This document shows positions 33,839 to 44,416 of a stretch of 64,000 nucleotides of DNA, piece by piece. The DNA lies in assembly GCA_016709675.1 (NCBI GenBank), contig JADJMH010000034.1, positions 124,001 to 188,000 of the forward strand. The letters are read 5' to 3'. The notes under the pieces are model-generated. The model had not been told where the DNA came from. It saw nothing but the letters and a program-made list of their open reading frames with translations, and searched no databases. The number at the start of each line of letters is the position of its first letter. The first letter of the stretch is position 1. Position numbers and translations under genes: made by a program. The stretch comes from Candidatus Accumulibacter proximus. Its GTDB lineage: Bacteria > Pseudomonadota > Gammaproteobacteria > Burkholderiales > Rhodocyclaceae.

Positions 33839-34153
33839 ATGAACCAAATCAGCAAGTATCTTTCCTCAGTTCTTCTGGCCGTCACGCTGGTGACTGCTGT
33901 CGGCTGCAGCTCGACGTCCAAGCAGGAGGGAACTGGCGAGTACGTTGACGACACCGTCATCACGAGCAAGGTGAAGGCGGCAGTTTTCAATGAGCCGATG
34001 CTGAAATCGGCCGAAATCAACGTTGAGACCTTCAAGGGCGTGGTGCAGCTGAGCGGTTTCGTGAGCTCGCAGGCGGCTGCAAACAAGGCGACCGAGGTGG
34101 CACGTGGCGTTGGTGGTGTGAAATCGGTCAAGAACGACATGCGGATCAAGTAG
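33839..34153 (+). CDS. BON-domain lipoprotein (OsmY-like, 104 aa)
   Basis: Signal peptide with lipobox TAVGC, then one BON domain: YVDDTVITSKVKAAVFNEP, INVETFKGVVQLSGFVSSQA, VARGVGGVKSVKNDMRIK. BON domains bind membranes or phospholipids; OsmY is an osmotic-stress periplasmic protein with two such domains. The Cys suggests outer-membrane anchoring. Start ATG 33839. Confidence 0.9.
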   Translation: MNQISKYLSSVLLAVTLVTAVGCSSTSKQEGTGEYVDDTVITSKVKAAVFNEPMLKSAEINVETFKGVVQLSGFVSSQAAANKATEVARGVGGVKSVKNDMRIK

Positions 34154-34168
34154 GCGATTGTTGATCAC

Positions 34169-34203
34169 CGGCCATTGCCGGACGCAGCGTCCGACAATGG
34201 CCG
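34169..34203 (+). terminator. Hairpin after BON gene
   Basis: Arms 34169-34185 and 34187-34203 pair over 17 bp with one mismatch and a single-base centre, 16 bp after the BON stop. There is no T-run, so this is a possible rather than certain terminator. Confidence 0.5.
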
Positions 34204-34236
34204 CGCGGCTCATCGATCAGTCCCGATGACGGCCCG

Positions 34237-35418
34237 ATGACAGCAGTCGTCACTCCCGAAGGAGGCGCCTCGACAGGCAGTGTATCGCAGGCTGATGCCC
34301 AGCCGCCGGTGTCGCGGTGGGCCGTGGGTGAGCATGGACACGGGCGCCTGGCGCTGGCCATCCTCGCTACGGTTGCTGTGGTTTTCGCCCTGGACTGGGC
34401 GCAAAGCCTGTGCATTTCCCTGCTCCTCGGTATTCTCTTCGCCTACAGTCTCAACCCACTCATCGTCTGGCTGGAGCGGATCAGGCTGCCGCGCTTCCTG
34501 GGGACCACGCTGGTGATGCTGAGTGTCTTCGGTGCGCTCGTCCTGGGGACCTACGGCTTGCGCGGGGAGATGCAGACGATCCTTGACCAGTTGCCGGAGG
34601 CGGTGAGCAAGTTGTCGGCTGGCCTCGCCAGTCTGCGCAAGGGCCAGGCCAGCACCATGCAGATGGTGGAAACCGCGGCCAGCGAGATCGAAAAAGCGAC
34701 CAGTCAGGCGGCAGGCAAGCCGTCGTCGCACAAACAACCCGCGACCCGCGTCGTCATTGATGCCCCCGGCTTCGGGTTTGGCAACTTCCTCTGGGTGGGT
34801 TCGCTGGGGGCCGCGGGCCTGATCGCCCAGGCAGCAATGGTATTCTTCCTGACCTTCTTTCTTCTGCTCTCCGGCGACACCTACAAGCGAAAGCTGGTTC
34901 GACTCGCCGGCCCCTCGCTGACGGACAGAAAGATCACCGTGCGCATCCTCGATGACATCAATACATCGATCCAGCGCTATATGCTGATGGTTCTGGTGAC
35001 CAACGTGCTGGTCGGCCTGCTCACCTGGATCGCGCTGTACTGGATCGGCCTCGACAACGCCGGCGCCTGGGCAGTGGCGGCAAGTGTGCTGCACATCATT
35101 CCGTACTTCGGGCCGGCGGTTACGGCCGCAGCCATCGCCATGGCGGCCTTCATACAGTTCAACAGCCTGTCGACGGTCCTGCTGGCCGCCGGGACTTCGC
35201 TGGCAATCGCCACGCTTGTCGGCACCTTCGTCACCACCTGGATGACCGGTCGAATCGCCAGAATGAACACGGCAGCGGTGTTCGTCACGCTGCTCTTCTG
35301 GACATGGTTGTGGGGTATCTGGGGCATGCTGCTGAGCTGTCCAATCACGGTGATCGTCAAGGTGGTGGCCGAGAACGTTGAGCAACTGCAGCCAGTGGCT
35401 GACTTGCTGGCGGACTAG
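34237..35418 (+). CDS. AI-2E-family transporter (PerM/YdiK type)
   Basis: A 393-residue inner-membrane protein with about eight helices. The N-terminal pair includes ISLLLGILFAYSLNPLIVWL; a large hydrophilic loop (about residues 110-180) follows; the C-terminal half has VLHIIPYFGPAVTAAAIAMA and ends in WTWLWGIWGMLLSCPITVIV. This is the AI-2E/UPF0118 family, whose members include autoinducer-2 exporters and Na+/H+ antiporters; the substrate here is unknown. It lies 52 bp before the glucan synthase gene, which starts with TTG. Confidence 0.88.
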   Translation: MTAVVTPEGGASTGSVSQADAQPPVSRWAVGEHGHGRLALAILATVAVVFALDWAQSLCISLLLGILFAYSLNPLIVWLERIRLPRFLGTTLVMLSVFGALVLGTYGLRGEMQTILDQLPEAVSKLSAGLASLRKGQASTMQMVETAASEIEKATSQAAGKPSSHKQPATRVVIDAPGFGFGNFLWVGSLGAAGLIAQAAMVFFLTFFLLLSGDTYKRKLVRLAGPSLTDRKITVRILDDINTSIQRYMLMVLVTNVLVGLLTWIALYWIGLDNAGAWAVAASVLHIIPYFGPAVTAAAIAMAAFIQFNSLSTVLLAAGTSLAIATLVGTFVTTWMTGRIARMNTAAVFVTLLFWTWLWGIWGMLLSCPITVIVKVVAENVEQLQPVADLLAD

Positions 35419-35470
35419 TGGGTGCCCACTGTGCGATTGAGATCTGATTCCCTGGAAAGGACCCCCTGAC

Positions 35471-38400
35471 TTGAACGTTGGCAAAGAGCTCACTGGCTAC
35501 CTGGACCAACTGCGGGCGCGCCTTGGCGGTGGCAGGATGCCTCGGCTTGCCGACGAGGACGAAGCCCCGTTACGCGCGGAGTTGTTCAGCGCGGCCCAGA
35601 TGGAGCAACACGGCAAGGCCCTCGCGCTATCGCATTCGCTGGCTGCGGGGCGGGCGGCGGACCAGCTCCTGGAGCGGCTGGCAGCCAACGAAAGCGCCCT
35701 CGTCGCCGTCTGCAAGCTGCTGACCGCGGCAGTCAGCGAGAACCGCCGGATCACGCCGGCCGGCGAATGGTTGCTCGACAACTTCTATCTCATCGAAGAA
35801 CAGATAAGCACGGCCAGGCGGCATTTGCCCAAGGGGTACAGCCGCCAACTCCCGCGTTTGGCCCGCGGGCCGTCGGCTGACTGTCCGCGCGTCTATGACC
35901 TGGCCCTGGAGGCCATCGCGCATGGCGATGGGCGCGTCGACACGGAAACGCTCAGGCGCTTTGTCGCCGCCTACCAGACTGTCACGGCCCTCAAGCTGGG
36001 CGAGTTGTGGGCGATTCCGATCATGCTCCGGCTGGCTCTGATCGAGAATCTTCGACGCGTCGGGGTGCGCATTGCTGCCGCCTGGGACGCGCGAAATCTG
36101 GCCGACTCGTGGGCCGACCGGATGACGGAAGCCGCTGGCAGCGATCCGGGGAGCCTGATTCTGGTGATCGCCGACATGGCGCGCTCGAATCCGCCGATGG
36201 TTGGCGCTTTCGTCGCCGAGCTGGCGCGCCGCCTGCAGGGGCGAGGTCCGGCCCTGGTCCTGCCCTTGAACTGGATCGAGCAGCGACTTTCGGATTCGGG
36301 GCTGACGATCGAGCACCTGGTGCAGTTGGAGAACCAGCAGCAGGCTTCCGATCAGGTCTCGATCAGCAACAGCATCGGCAGTCTGCGGGCGCTCGGCGCG
36401 CTGGACTGGCGCCAGTTCGTCGAGACCATGAGCGTCGTCGAGCAGGTGCTGCTCATGGACCCGGGCGCTGTCTATGGCCGGATGGATTTTGCCACCCGCG
36501 ATCGCTATCGCCACGCGACGGAAGAGATAGCCAGGAAGTGCCGCCTGACAGAGGGAGAGGTGGCGCACAAGGCGGTCGAACTGGCGCGTGCTGGCGCTTC
36601 GCTCACGCCTGGCGGCGAAGTCTCCGGGCGCTCCGGGCACGTGGGTTTCTACCTGATCGACAAGGGCTTGCCCGATCTCCTGCGGCTGGTCGGAGTGCGC
36701 CCTTCCGGCCCTGAAGTCTGGCTGAAGACGGTGGGTCAGTTCCCCTTGTTCCTCTACCTCGGCGGGATGGTGCTGATCTCCGTCCTCCTCGGCGCGGGTC
36801 TGCTGGCACAGGCACTGGCTGCCGGTCTGCCCGCCGGAGTGGTCGAACTCGCACTGCTGCCGATCGCTTTCCTCCTGCTCCTGGGCGTCAGCCAGTCGGC
36901 CGTCGTGCTGATGAACTGGCTGGCAAGCCTGCTGGTGAAGCCGAAGCCGTTGCCCAGGATGGACTTCGCCAAAGGCATCCCGCCAACTTGCCGGACGTTG
37001 GTGGTGGTGCCGACGATGCTCACCAGTCAGGCGAACGTCGAGCAACTGGTCGAGGCGCTCGAGGTCAGGTTTCTGGGTAATCGCGATGAGTACCTGCACT
37101 TCGGCCTGCTGACCGATTTTCGCGATGCGCATCTGGCATCGCTCCCTGAGGACGAATCGCTGCTGCGACTGGCACGGGCAAGGATTGACGAGCTCAACGA
37201 AAAATACCCTCGTGGCCGTGAGGGAGGAAGCCGGGGCAGTATCTTCTACCTCTTCCATCGGCCGCGGCGATGGAACGTCCAGGACCGCATCTGGATGGGC
37301 TACGAACGCAAGCGGGGCAAGCTGGCGGCTCTGAACGCGCTGCTGCGAGGCGGTGCCGGGGCGCTCTCCGACAATGGCTTTTCGCTCGTCGTCGGTGACA
37401 CGACAGTACTCTCCGGTGTCCGCTACGTCATCACCCTGGATACCGACACGCAGCTACCGCGCGACGCGGCGCGGCAGTTTGTCGGCGCCATGGCGCACCC
37501 GTTGAATCGCCCGCACTATGACCAGGCCAGGCGGCTGGTCACCGAGGGTTACGGCATCCTGCAACCGCGCGTGGCGATCAGCCTGCCGGGGACGAACCGC
37601 TCGCGCTATGCGCGACTCTACGGCGGGGAGCCTGGCATCGACCCCTATACGCGTGTCTCCTCCGATGTCTACCAGGACGTCTTCGGCGAAGGTTCGTTCG
37701 TCGGCAAAGGGATCTACGACGTTGATGCCTTCGAGCAAGCCGTTGGCGGCCGCTTTCCCGAGAACCGCATCCTCAGCCATGACCTGCTCGAAGGATGCTA
37801 CGCGCGGGCAGGGCTGTTGAGCGATGTGCAGTTGTACGAGGATTATCCGGCCCGCTACAGCGCCGACGTGAGCCGCCGCTACCGCTGGATCCGTGGCGAC
37901 TGGCAGCTTGCCGGCTGGCTTCTGAGCCGCGTGCCGGCGGTCGTGGCTGCCAGGCGCGCAGGCAAGGGGGCAGCGGCGAACGACGCAGGGGACAAGGCGC
38001 GCCGAGAGAATCCGCTTTCCGCGTTGTCGCAGTGGAAGCTGGTCGACAACCTGCGCCGGAGTCTCGTTGCCGCGGCGCTGCTCCTCCTCTTGCTGTTGGG
38101 CTGGACGCTGCTGTCGTCGTTGGCCTGGTCATGGACCCTGAGCGTGATCGGCATCGTCCTGCTGCCCTGGCTGTGCGCTTCGCTGGTCGAACTGTTGCGC
38201 AAGCCGGAGGAGGTGCTGCTGGGACAGCACCTGACAGCCGTCAGCCGTTCGGCTTCCCGGCACTTGCTGCAGGCTGCGTTCGAGTTGGCCTGCCTGCCCT
38301 ACGAGGCGTTTTTCAGTCTTGATGCCATCGTGCGCACGAGCTGGCGTCTGCTGATCACGCGTCAGCGCCTGCTCGAATGGAACCCTTCGAGTGACGCGGA

Positions 38401-41400
38401 TCGTCAGCCGGCGCAGCGGGCCCGCAGCGAGCTTGCCATCGCCTGGCGGTCGATGTGGATCGGCCCGGCGATCGCGATTGTCGTGGCCATCGAGCTGGCG
38501 GCGTCGACGCCGATGGTGCTGGCGGTTGCCGGACCGATTCTCCTCCTCTGGTTGGTCTCACCGGTCATCGCCTGGTGGATCAGTCTGCCGCTCGCCCAAC
38601 GCCAGGCGACCCTGACGACCGAGCAGATCCTTTTCTTGCGCGCGCTGGCGCGGCGGACCTGGGCTTTCTTCGAGAACCTGGTCGGCCAGGAGGATCATTG
38701 GCTGCCGCCAGACAATTACCAGAAGTATCGCGTCACCGCGGTCGCGCACCGGACTTCGCCGACCAACGTCGGCATGGCGCTGCTGGCCAATCTGTCGGCG
38801 TATGACTTCGGCTACCTGCCGGTCGGTCCGCTCGTCGAGCGAACGGCGAACACCCTGCGCACGTTGAACGGGCTTGAGCAGCACCGTGGCCACTTCTACA
38901 ACTGGTACGACACGCAGACGCTGCAGCCGCTGTCGCCGCGCTATATCTCGACGGTGGACAGCGGCAACCTGGCGGGACACCTGTTGACCTTGCGTGCGGG
39001 TTTGCTCGCCCTGGGCGATGACCAGCTGCTGGGAGCGAGGCTGTTCGACGGCCTGGCTGACACCTATCGGATTCTCGTCCACGAGGCAGGTCAGGCGGCG
39101 GCGGTGGATGGCGTCGCGGCGCGCACACTGGCGGCGTTCGGCAAGCAACTGGCAGCCGTTGCCACTTCTCCGCCAGGGACCCTCGCGGCACTCCAGGCGT
39201 GCCTTGAGCGCCTGGCATCCAGCGCCGTCGAGCTCGCTGGCGGCTTCGTGCCCGGCCTCGATGGTGTCGGCGACATTTCGTCCGAGAGCGAAGAGGCAAA
39301 GCTGCCGGCGGAGTGGGCCGAGGCGCTGGCCCGGCAATGCCGCACGGCGCTCGACGAGCTGGCCTTGCTCACGCCCTGGGTATTGTTGCCGGAGCCACCG
39401 GGCGAGCTGGCGGTGGCGAGCTTCGCTGCCATCGCCGAAATGCCGACTCTGCGCGGACTGGCCAGGCTGGACGCGGCGCTGGCGGCGAGCATTGGCACGC
39501 TGCTCGGCGCAGCGACCACCGCCGGCCAGCGTGCCTGGCTTGCCGATCTGCAGCGGCAGATCAGAACAGGCAGCGCGCGTGCCCGGGACCGGTTGACGAC
39601 CCTTGAGCGTCTGGCCGTGCAAGCCGGTGAGCTGGCGCGCATGGAGTATGACTTTCTGTACGACAAGACGCGCCATCTGTTGGCGATTGGTTACAACGTC
39701 GACGAACGACGGGTGGACTCGGGCTACTACGACCTGCTGGCCTCGGAAGCGCGGCTGTGTTGTTTCGTCGGCATCGCGCAGGGGCAACTGCCGCAGGAGA
39801 GCTGGTTCGCCCTTGGACGCCTGCTCACCGGTACCAGCGGCGAACCGGTGCTGCTGTCGTGGAGCGGTTCGATGTTCGAGTACCTGATGCCTTTGCTGGT
39901 GATGCCCACCTACGAGCAGACGCTGCTCGATCAGACCTGCAAGGCAGCGGTGGCCCGGCAGGTCGAGTATGGCAACCACCGTGGGGTCCCCTGGGGAATC
40001 TCCGAATCCGGCTACAACACCGTGGACTTGCACCTCAATTACCAGTATCGCGCCTTCGGCGTGCCGGGCCTCGGTCTGAAGCGCGGACTCGCCGAGGATC
40101 TGGTCATTGCGCCCTATGCCTCGGTGCTGGCGCTGATGGTGGCGCCCGAAGAAGCCTGCCGAAATCTCCAGCGACTGGCTGCCCAGGGATTCATTGGCCG
40201 CTTCGGCTTCTTCGAGGCGATCGACTACACGCCCGCCCGGCAGCGACGCGGGCAGTCCAGGGTGGTGGTCCGGTCGTTCATGGCGCATCACCAGGGGATG
40301 AGCCTGCTCGCGCTGGCATACTTGCTCCTGGAGCGCCCGATGCAGCGGCGATTCGAGTCGGATCGGCTGTTCCAGGCGGTCATGCTGCTACTCCAGGAGC
40401 GCGTGCCGAGGGCAACGGCCCTGTTCTCACACACCGCGCAACTTTCCGACGTGCGCGCGACGTCGATCGGCGCGGAAGTACCAATCCGGGTGTTCAGCAG
40501 CCCCGACACGCCGGTACCGGAGGTTCAGCTATTGTCGAACGGTCGCTACCATGTGATGGTGACCAACGCTGGCGGTGGCTACAGTCGCTGGAAGGATCTC
40601 GCCGTCACCCGTTGGCACGAAGACGCCACCTGTGATCACTGGGGCAGCTTCTGTTACCTCCGCGAGGTGACTGGCGGCGTCAGTGGTGACCCCTGGTCGA
40701 CTGCCCATCAGCCGACGCTCAAGCGGGCGGAGAGGTACGAAGCGATCTTCTCCGAGGGGCGCGCCGAGTTTCGCCGCCGCGATGCCGTTGCCAACGGCTC
40801 TGGCGACTTCGAAACCTACACCGAGATCGTCGTCTCGCCGGAGGATGATATCGAGCTGCGCCGGGTGCGGATCACCAATCGATCGCGACAGCGCAGGGAG
40901 ATCGAGGTCACGAGCTACGCCGAAGTGGTGATCGCACCGCCGGCTGCCGACGCGCAGCACCCGGCGTTCAGCAACCTCTTCGTGCAGACCGAGATCCTGC
41001 GCGAGCGCCGGGCAATCCTGTGCACCCGCCGGCCGCGCTCGCTTGGCGAGCAGGCGCCCTGGATGCTTCACCTGATGGTGGTGCACGGGGCGGAGACCGG
41101 CGAGGCGTCCTGCGAGACTGATCGCTCGCGCTTCGTCGGCCGGACGAGAAACCTCAGCGATCCGCTGGCCATGGGTCATTTTGCGCCGCTCTCGGGGAGC
41201 CAGGGGTCGGTGCTGGATCCGATCGTTGCCATTCGCTGTCGCATGGTGCTCGATCCGGAGAGTTCAGCGACCGTCGATATGGTTTCGGGTATCGGTGAGA
41301 CCCGTGACCTGGCCGTCAGCCTGGTGGAAAAATACCAGGATCAGCACCTCGCGGACCGCGTCTTCGAGCTGGCGTGGACCCACAGCCAGGTGGTCCTGCA

Positions 41401-44400
41401 GCAGCTCAATGCCACTGAAGCCGAGGCGCAACTGCATGCGCGCCTGGCCAGCTCGGTGATCTACGCCAACGCCTCCCTGCGCGCCAATGCCGAGGTGCTG
41501 ATCAGGAATCGCCGCGGACAGTCGGGGCTCTGGGGTTACGCCATCTCCGGTGATCTGCCGATCGTCCTCCTGCAGATTGCCGACGGTGCCAACATTGACC
41601 TCGTGCGCCAGCTCGTACAGGCGCATGCGTACTGGCGTCTGAAGGGACTGGCGGTGGACCTGGTGATCTGGAACGAGGATCACGCCGGATACCGGCAGCA
41701 ATTGCAGGAACAGATCATGGGACTCATCGCCGCTGGCCTTGGTGCGACTGTGATCGACCGACCGGGCGGCATCTTCGTGCGGCAGGCCGAGCAGATTTCG
41801 CCTGAGGACCGCATTCTGTTCCAGGCGGCTGCGCGCGCCGTGATCACCGACAGCCGGGGAACGCTGGCGGAACAGCTTGACCATCGTCACCCGATTGAAC
41901 CGCGCCCGCCACGCTTCAGGCCGAGACGAACCCGGCGACACGAGGTCTCATCCGACCGCCGTTCAGCGCCCGGGTCGCCGCCTCGGGAGCTGATTCTGTT
42001 CAACGGTCTCGGTGGCTTCAGCCCGAACGGGCGCGAGTACGTGATCACGCTTGCGGCAGATCAGGTCACGCCGGCGCCCTGGGTGAACGTCCTGGCGAAC
42101 CCGTATTTCGGGACGGTCATCTCGGAGAGCGGCGTCGCCTACACCTGGAGCGAGAACGCACACGAATTCCGCCTGACGCCCTGGCACAACGACCCGGTGA
42201 GTGATGCGAGTGGCGAAGCGCTGTACCTGCGCGACGAAAAGACCGGTCACTTCTGGTCGCCGACGCCCCTGCCAGCCGGCGCGGCGACGCCCTACGTCAC
42301 CCGGCACGGATTCGGATACAGCGTCTTCGAGACCCACACGGAAGGCATTTACTCCGAATTGTCCGTCTATGTGGCCACCGACGCCGCCGTCAAGTTCTCG
42401 GTGTTGAAGGTGCGCAACGAATCGGGCCGGCCGCGCCGGCTGTCGGCGACCGGTTATGTCGAGTGGGTGCTGGGGGATCTGCGTGCCAAATCGCTGATGC
42501 ATGTGATCACCGAAATCGACCACCGCAGCGGCACGCTTTACGCGCGCAACCCCTATAGTCCGGAGTTCGCCGAGCGGGTGGCCTTTTTCGACGTCGACCA
42601 CCCGGGGCGTCACCTGACTGGCGACCGCACGGAGTTCCTCGGGCGCAATGGGTCGCTGCGCGATCCGGCCGCCATGCACCGCTCGCGTCTTTCAGGCAAG
42701 GTCGGAGCCGGGCTGGATCCTTGCGGGGCGATTCAGGTCACTTTCGAACTGGCCGGCGGGCAGGAGCGGGAAATCGTCTTTCGGCTTGGTGTCGGGCGCA
42801 ACGCCTACGAGGCGAGCAAGCTGATGCGACGCTTCCGTGGTGCCCTGGCGGCGCGCAGCGCACTCGAAGCCGTCGGGCAGCAGTGGCAGCACACGCTTGG
42901 TGCGGTCCAGGTCGAAACCCCCGACCCGTCGGTCAATGTGCTGGCCAACGGCTGGCTGGTGTACCAGACTCTGGGGTGTCGTGTCTGGGCCCGCAGCGGC
43001 TACTACCAGTCGGGCGGCGCCTTCGGCTTCCGCGACCAGCTGCAGGACCTGATGGCCCTGGATCACGCCGCACCCAGCCTGGTCCGGGAACACCTCCTGC
43101 TGTGCGCGAGCCGTCAGTACCAGGAGGGTGATGTCCAGCACTGGTGGCATCCGCCCTCGGGTCGGGGCGTGCGGACGCATTGTTCCGATGACTATCTCTG
43201 GCTGTCCCTGGCGGTGTGCCGCTACGTCACGAGCAGCGGCGACACCGGGGTGCTGGATGAGCCGGTGCACTTTCTGGAAGGTCGCCCGGTCAACCCGGAC
43301 GACGACTCCTACTACGATCTGCCCGGCCAGTCGGCCGAGCTCGCCAGCCTGTACGACCACTGCGTGCGTGCCATCCGGCATGGTTTGCGCTTTGGCACGC
43401 GCGGCCTGCCGCTGATGGGCTCCGGTGACTGGAACGACGGCATGAACCTGGTGGGGATGCAGGGCAAGGGCGAAAGTGTCTGGCTGGGCTTCTTCCTCTG
43501 CGAAGTGCTCAGGCAGTTCGCCGGACTGGCGAGCGCCCATGGTGATCCATCCTTTGCCGCACTTTGCCGCGAGGAGGGCGGGCGTCTGCGCCAGAACATC
43601 GAGCAGCATGCCTGGGATGGTGAGTGGTACCGTCGCGCCTGGTTCGACGATGGCACAGTGCTCGGTTCGGCGAGCAACGCCGAATGCCGGATCGACTCCA
43701 TTTCGCAGAGCTGGTCGGTGCTCTCCGGGGCGGGCGACGGGGCGGGCAATCTCGCGCGCGCGCGGCAGGCGATGCAAGCGGTGGACGACCGGCTGGTGCG
43801 TCGCGAGGACGGTTTGGTTCAGCTCCTCGATCCACCCTTCGACCGGTCGACCCTGAATCCCGGCTATATTCGCGGCTATGTGCCGGGCGTGCGGGAAAAC
43901 GGCGGACAGTACACGCATGGGGCGGTCTGGGCGGCGATGGCGTTTGCCGCCCTCGGCGACGCCGAGCGTGCCTGGGAGTTGCTGAAGATGATCAACCCGG
44001 TGAACCATGCGCTGTCGGCTGCGGCTGTGGCGACCTACAAGCTAGAACCCTACGTCGTTGCGGCCGACGTCTACGCGCTCAAGCCGCATGTCGGCCGCGG
44101 CGGCTGGAGCTGGTATACCGGCTCTGCCGGCTGGCTGTACCGGCTGATCGTCGAGTCGCTGCTGGGCCTGCGACGCCAGGCGAACGAGCTGCGTTTCGCT
44201 CCCTGCCTGCCCGCGGATTGGCCGGGCTTCAGGATCCTCTACCGCTATCGGGAAACCCTGTACGACATCACGGTCTCGCAAACGCGCGTCAGCGATCCTG
44301 GCTGGAGCGCTGTGATCAGCGTGACGGTTGATGGCGTCGAGCAGGCCGAGCGGGTGATTACCCTGGTCGACGATCGTCGCGAACACCTCGTCACGGTGAG

Positions 44401-44416
44401 TTTGTATGGCCAATAG
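35471..44416 (+). CDS. ndvB: Cyclic beta-1,2-glucan synthase-like protein (2981 aa)
   Basis: Very large inner-membrane enzyme of the NdvB/Cgs type. Order: an N-terminal region (~1-400); membrane helices (~415-490); a GT84-type glycosyltransferase with YVITLDTDTQLPR (DxD near 655) and SHDLLEGCYARAGLLSDVQL; more helices (~855-900 and ~990-1045); a glycoamylase-like region (YDFLYDKTRHLLAIGYNVDE, HHQGMSLLALAYLLLERPMQ); and a C-terminal GH94 phosphorylase-like part (GSGDWNDGMNLVGMQGKGES near 2650; NPGYIRGYVPGVRENGGQYT). Length matches the ~2,800-residue family, so no domain seems lost. Known members make periplasmic cyclic glucans for osmoadaptation. The TTG start follows AAGGA at 35456 and may limit translation. 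Confidence 0.92.
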   Translation: MNVGKELTGYLDQLRARLGGGRMPRLADEDEAPLRAELFSAAQMEQHGKALALSHSLAAGRAADQLLERLAANESALVAVCKLLTAAVSENRRITPAGEWLLDNFYLIEEQISTARRHLPKGYSRQLPRLARGPSADCPRVYDLALEAIAHGDGRVDTETLRRFVAAYQTVTALKLGELWAIPIMLRLALIENLRRVGVRIAAAWDARNLADSWADRMTEAAGSDPGSLILVIADMARSNPPMVGAFVAELARRLQGRGPALVLPLNWIEQRLSDSGLTIEHLVQLENQQQASDQVSISNSIGSLRALGALDWRQFVETMSVVEQVLLMDPGAVYGRMDFATRDRYRHATEEIARKCRLTEGEVAHKAVELARAGASLTPGGEVSGRSGHVGFYLIDKGLPDLLRLVGVRPSGPEVWLKTVGQFPLFLYLGGMVLISVLLGAGLLAQALAAGLPAGVVELALLPIAFLLLLGVSQSAVVLMNWLASLLVKPKPLPRMDFAKGIPPTCRTLVVVPTMLTSQANVEQLVEALEVRFLGNRDEYLHFGLLTDFRDAHLASLPEDESLLRLARARIDELNEKYPRGREGGSRGSIFYLFHRPRRWNVQDRIWMGYERKRGKLAALNALLRGGAGALSDNGFSLVVGDTTVLSGVRYVITLDTDTQLPRDAARQFVGAMAHPLNRPHYDQARRLVTEGYGILQPRVAISLPGTNRSRYARLYGGEPGIDPYTRVSSDVYQDVFGEGSFVGKGIYDVDAFEQAVGGRFPENRILSHDLLEGCYARAGLLSDVQLYEDYPARYSADVSRRYRWIRGDWQLAGWLLSRVPAVVAARRAGKGAAANDAGDKARRENPLSALSQWKLVDNLRRSLVAAALLLLLLLGWTLLSSLAWSWTLSVIGIVLLPWLCASLVELLRKPEEVLLGQHLTAVSRSASRHLLQAAFELACLPYEAFFSLDAIVRTSWRLLITRQRLLEWNPSSDADRQPAQRARSELAIAWRSMWIGPAIAIVVAIELAASTPMVLAVAGPILLLWLVSPVIAWWISLPLAQRQATLTTEQILFLRALARRTWAFFENLVGQEDHWLPPDNYQKYRVTAVAHRTSPTNVGMALLANLSAYDFGYLPVGPLVERTANTLRTLNGLEQHRGHFYNWYDTQTLQPLSPRYISTVDSGNLAGHLLTLRAGLLALGDDQLLGARLFDGLADTYRILVHEAGQAAAVDGVAARTLAAFGKQLAAVATSPPGTLAALQACLERLASSAVELAGGFVPGLDGVGDISSESEEAKLPAEWAEALARQCRTALDELALLTPWVLLPEPPGELAVASFAAIAEMPTLRGLARLDAALAASIGTLLGAATTAGQRAWLADLQRQIRTGSARARDRLTTLERLAVQAGELARMEYDFLYDKTRHLLAIGYNVDERRVDSGYYDLLASEARLCCFVGIAQGQLPQESWFALGRLLTGTSGEPVLLSWSGSMFEYLMPLLVMPTYEQTLLDQTCKAAVARQVEYGNHRGVPWGISESGYNTVDLHLNYQYRAFGVPGLGLKRGLAEDLVIAPYASVLALMVAPEEACRNLQRLAAQGFIGRFGFFEAIDYTPARQRRGQSRVVVRSFMAHHQGMSLLALAYLLLERPMQRRFESDRLFQAVMLLLQERVPRATALFSHTAQLSDVRATSIGAEVPIRVFSSPDTPVPEVQLLSNGRYHVMVTNAGGGYSRWKDLAVTRWHEDATCDHWGSFCYLREVTGGVSGDPWSTAHQPTLKRAERYEAIFSEGRAEFRRRDAVANGSGDFETYTEIVVSPEDDIELRRVRITNRSRQRREIEVTSYAEVVIAPPAADAQHPAFSNLFVQTEILRERRAILCTRRPRSLGEQAPWMLHLMVVHGAETGEASCETDRSRFVGRTRNLSDPLAMGHFAPLSGSQGSVLDPIVAIRCRMVLDPESSATVDMVSGIGETRDLAVSLVEKYQDQHLADRVFELAWTHSQVVLQQLNATEAEAQLHARLASSVIYANASLRANAEVLIRNRRGQSGLWGYAISGDLPIVLLQIADGANIDLVRQLVQAHAYWRLKGLAVDLVIWNEDHAGYRQQLQEQIMGLIAAGLGATVIDRPGGIFVRQAEQISPEDRILFQAAARAVITDSRGTLAEQLDHRHPIEPRPPRFRPRRTRRHEVSSDRRSAPGSPPRELILFNGLGGFSPNGREYVITLAADQVTPAPWVNVLANPYFGTVISESGVAYTWSENAHEFRLTPWHNDPVSDASGEALYLRDEKTGHFWSPTPLPAGAATPYVTRHGFGYSVFETHTEGIYSELSVYVATDAAVKFSVLKVRNESGRPRRLSATGYVEWVLGDLRAKSLMHVITEIDHRSGTLYARNPYSPEFAERVAFFDVDHPGRHLTGDRTEFLGRNGSLRDPAAMHRSRLSGKVGAGLDPCGAIQVTFELAGGQEREIVFRLGVGRNAYEASKLMRRFRGALAARSALEAVGQQWQHTLGAVQVETPDPSVNVLANGWLVYQTLGCRVWARSGYYQSGGAFGFRDQLQDLMALDHAAPSLVREHLLLCASRQYQEGDVQHWWHPPSGRGVRTHCSDDYLWLSLAVCRYVTSSGDTGVLDEPVHFLEGRPVNPDDDSYYDLPGQSAELASLYDHCVRAIRHGLRFGTRGLPLMGSGDWNDGMNLVGMQGKGESVWLGFFLCEVLRQFAGLASAHGDPSFAALCREEGGRLRQNIEQHAWDGEWYRRAWFDDGTVLGSASNAECRIDSISQSWSVLSGAGDGAGNLARARQAMQAVDDRLVRREDGLVQLLDPPFDRSTLNPGYIRGYVPGVRENGGQYTHGAVWAAMAFAALGDAERAWELLKMINPVNHALSAAAVATYKLEPYVVAADVYALKPHVGRGGWSWYTGSAGWLYRLIVESLLGLRRQANELRFAPCLPADWPGFRILYRYRETLYDITVSQTRVSDPGWSAVISVTVDGVEQAERVITLVDDRREHLVTVSLYGQ

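Noticed and set aside
42692..44008. Long reverse-strand frames opposite the glucan synthase
   Set aside because: They mirror the high-GC codon pattern of the forward gene and lack ribosome sites and recognisable motifs.
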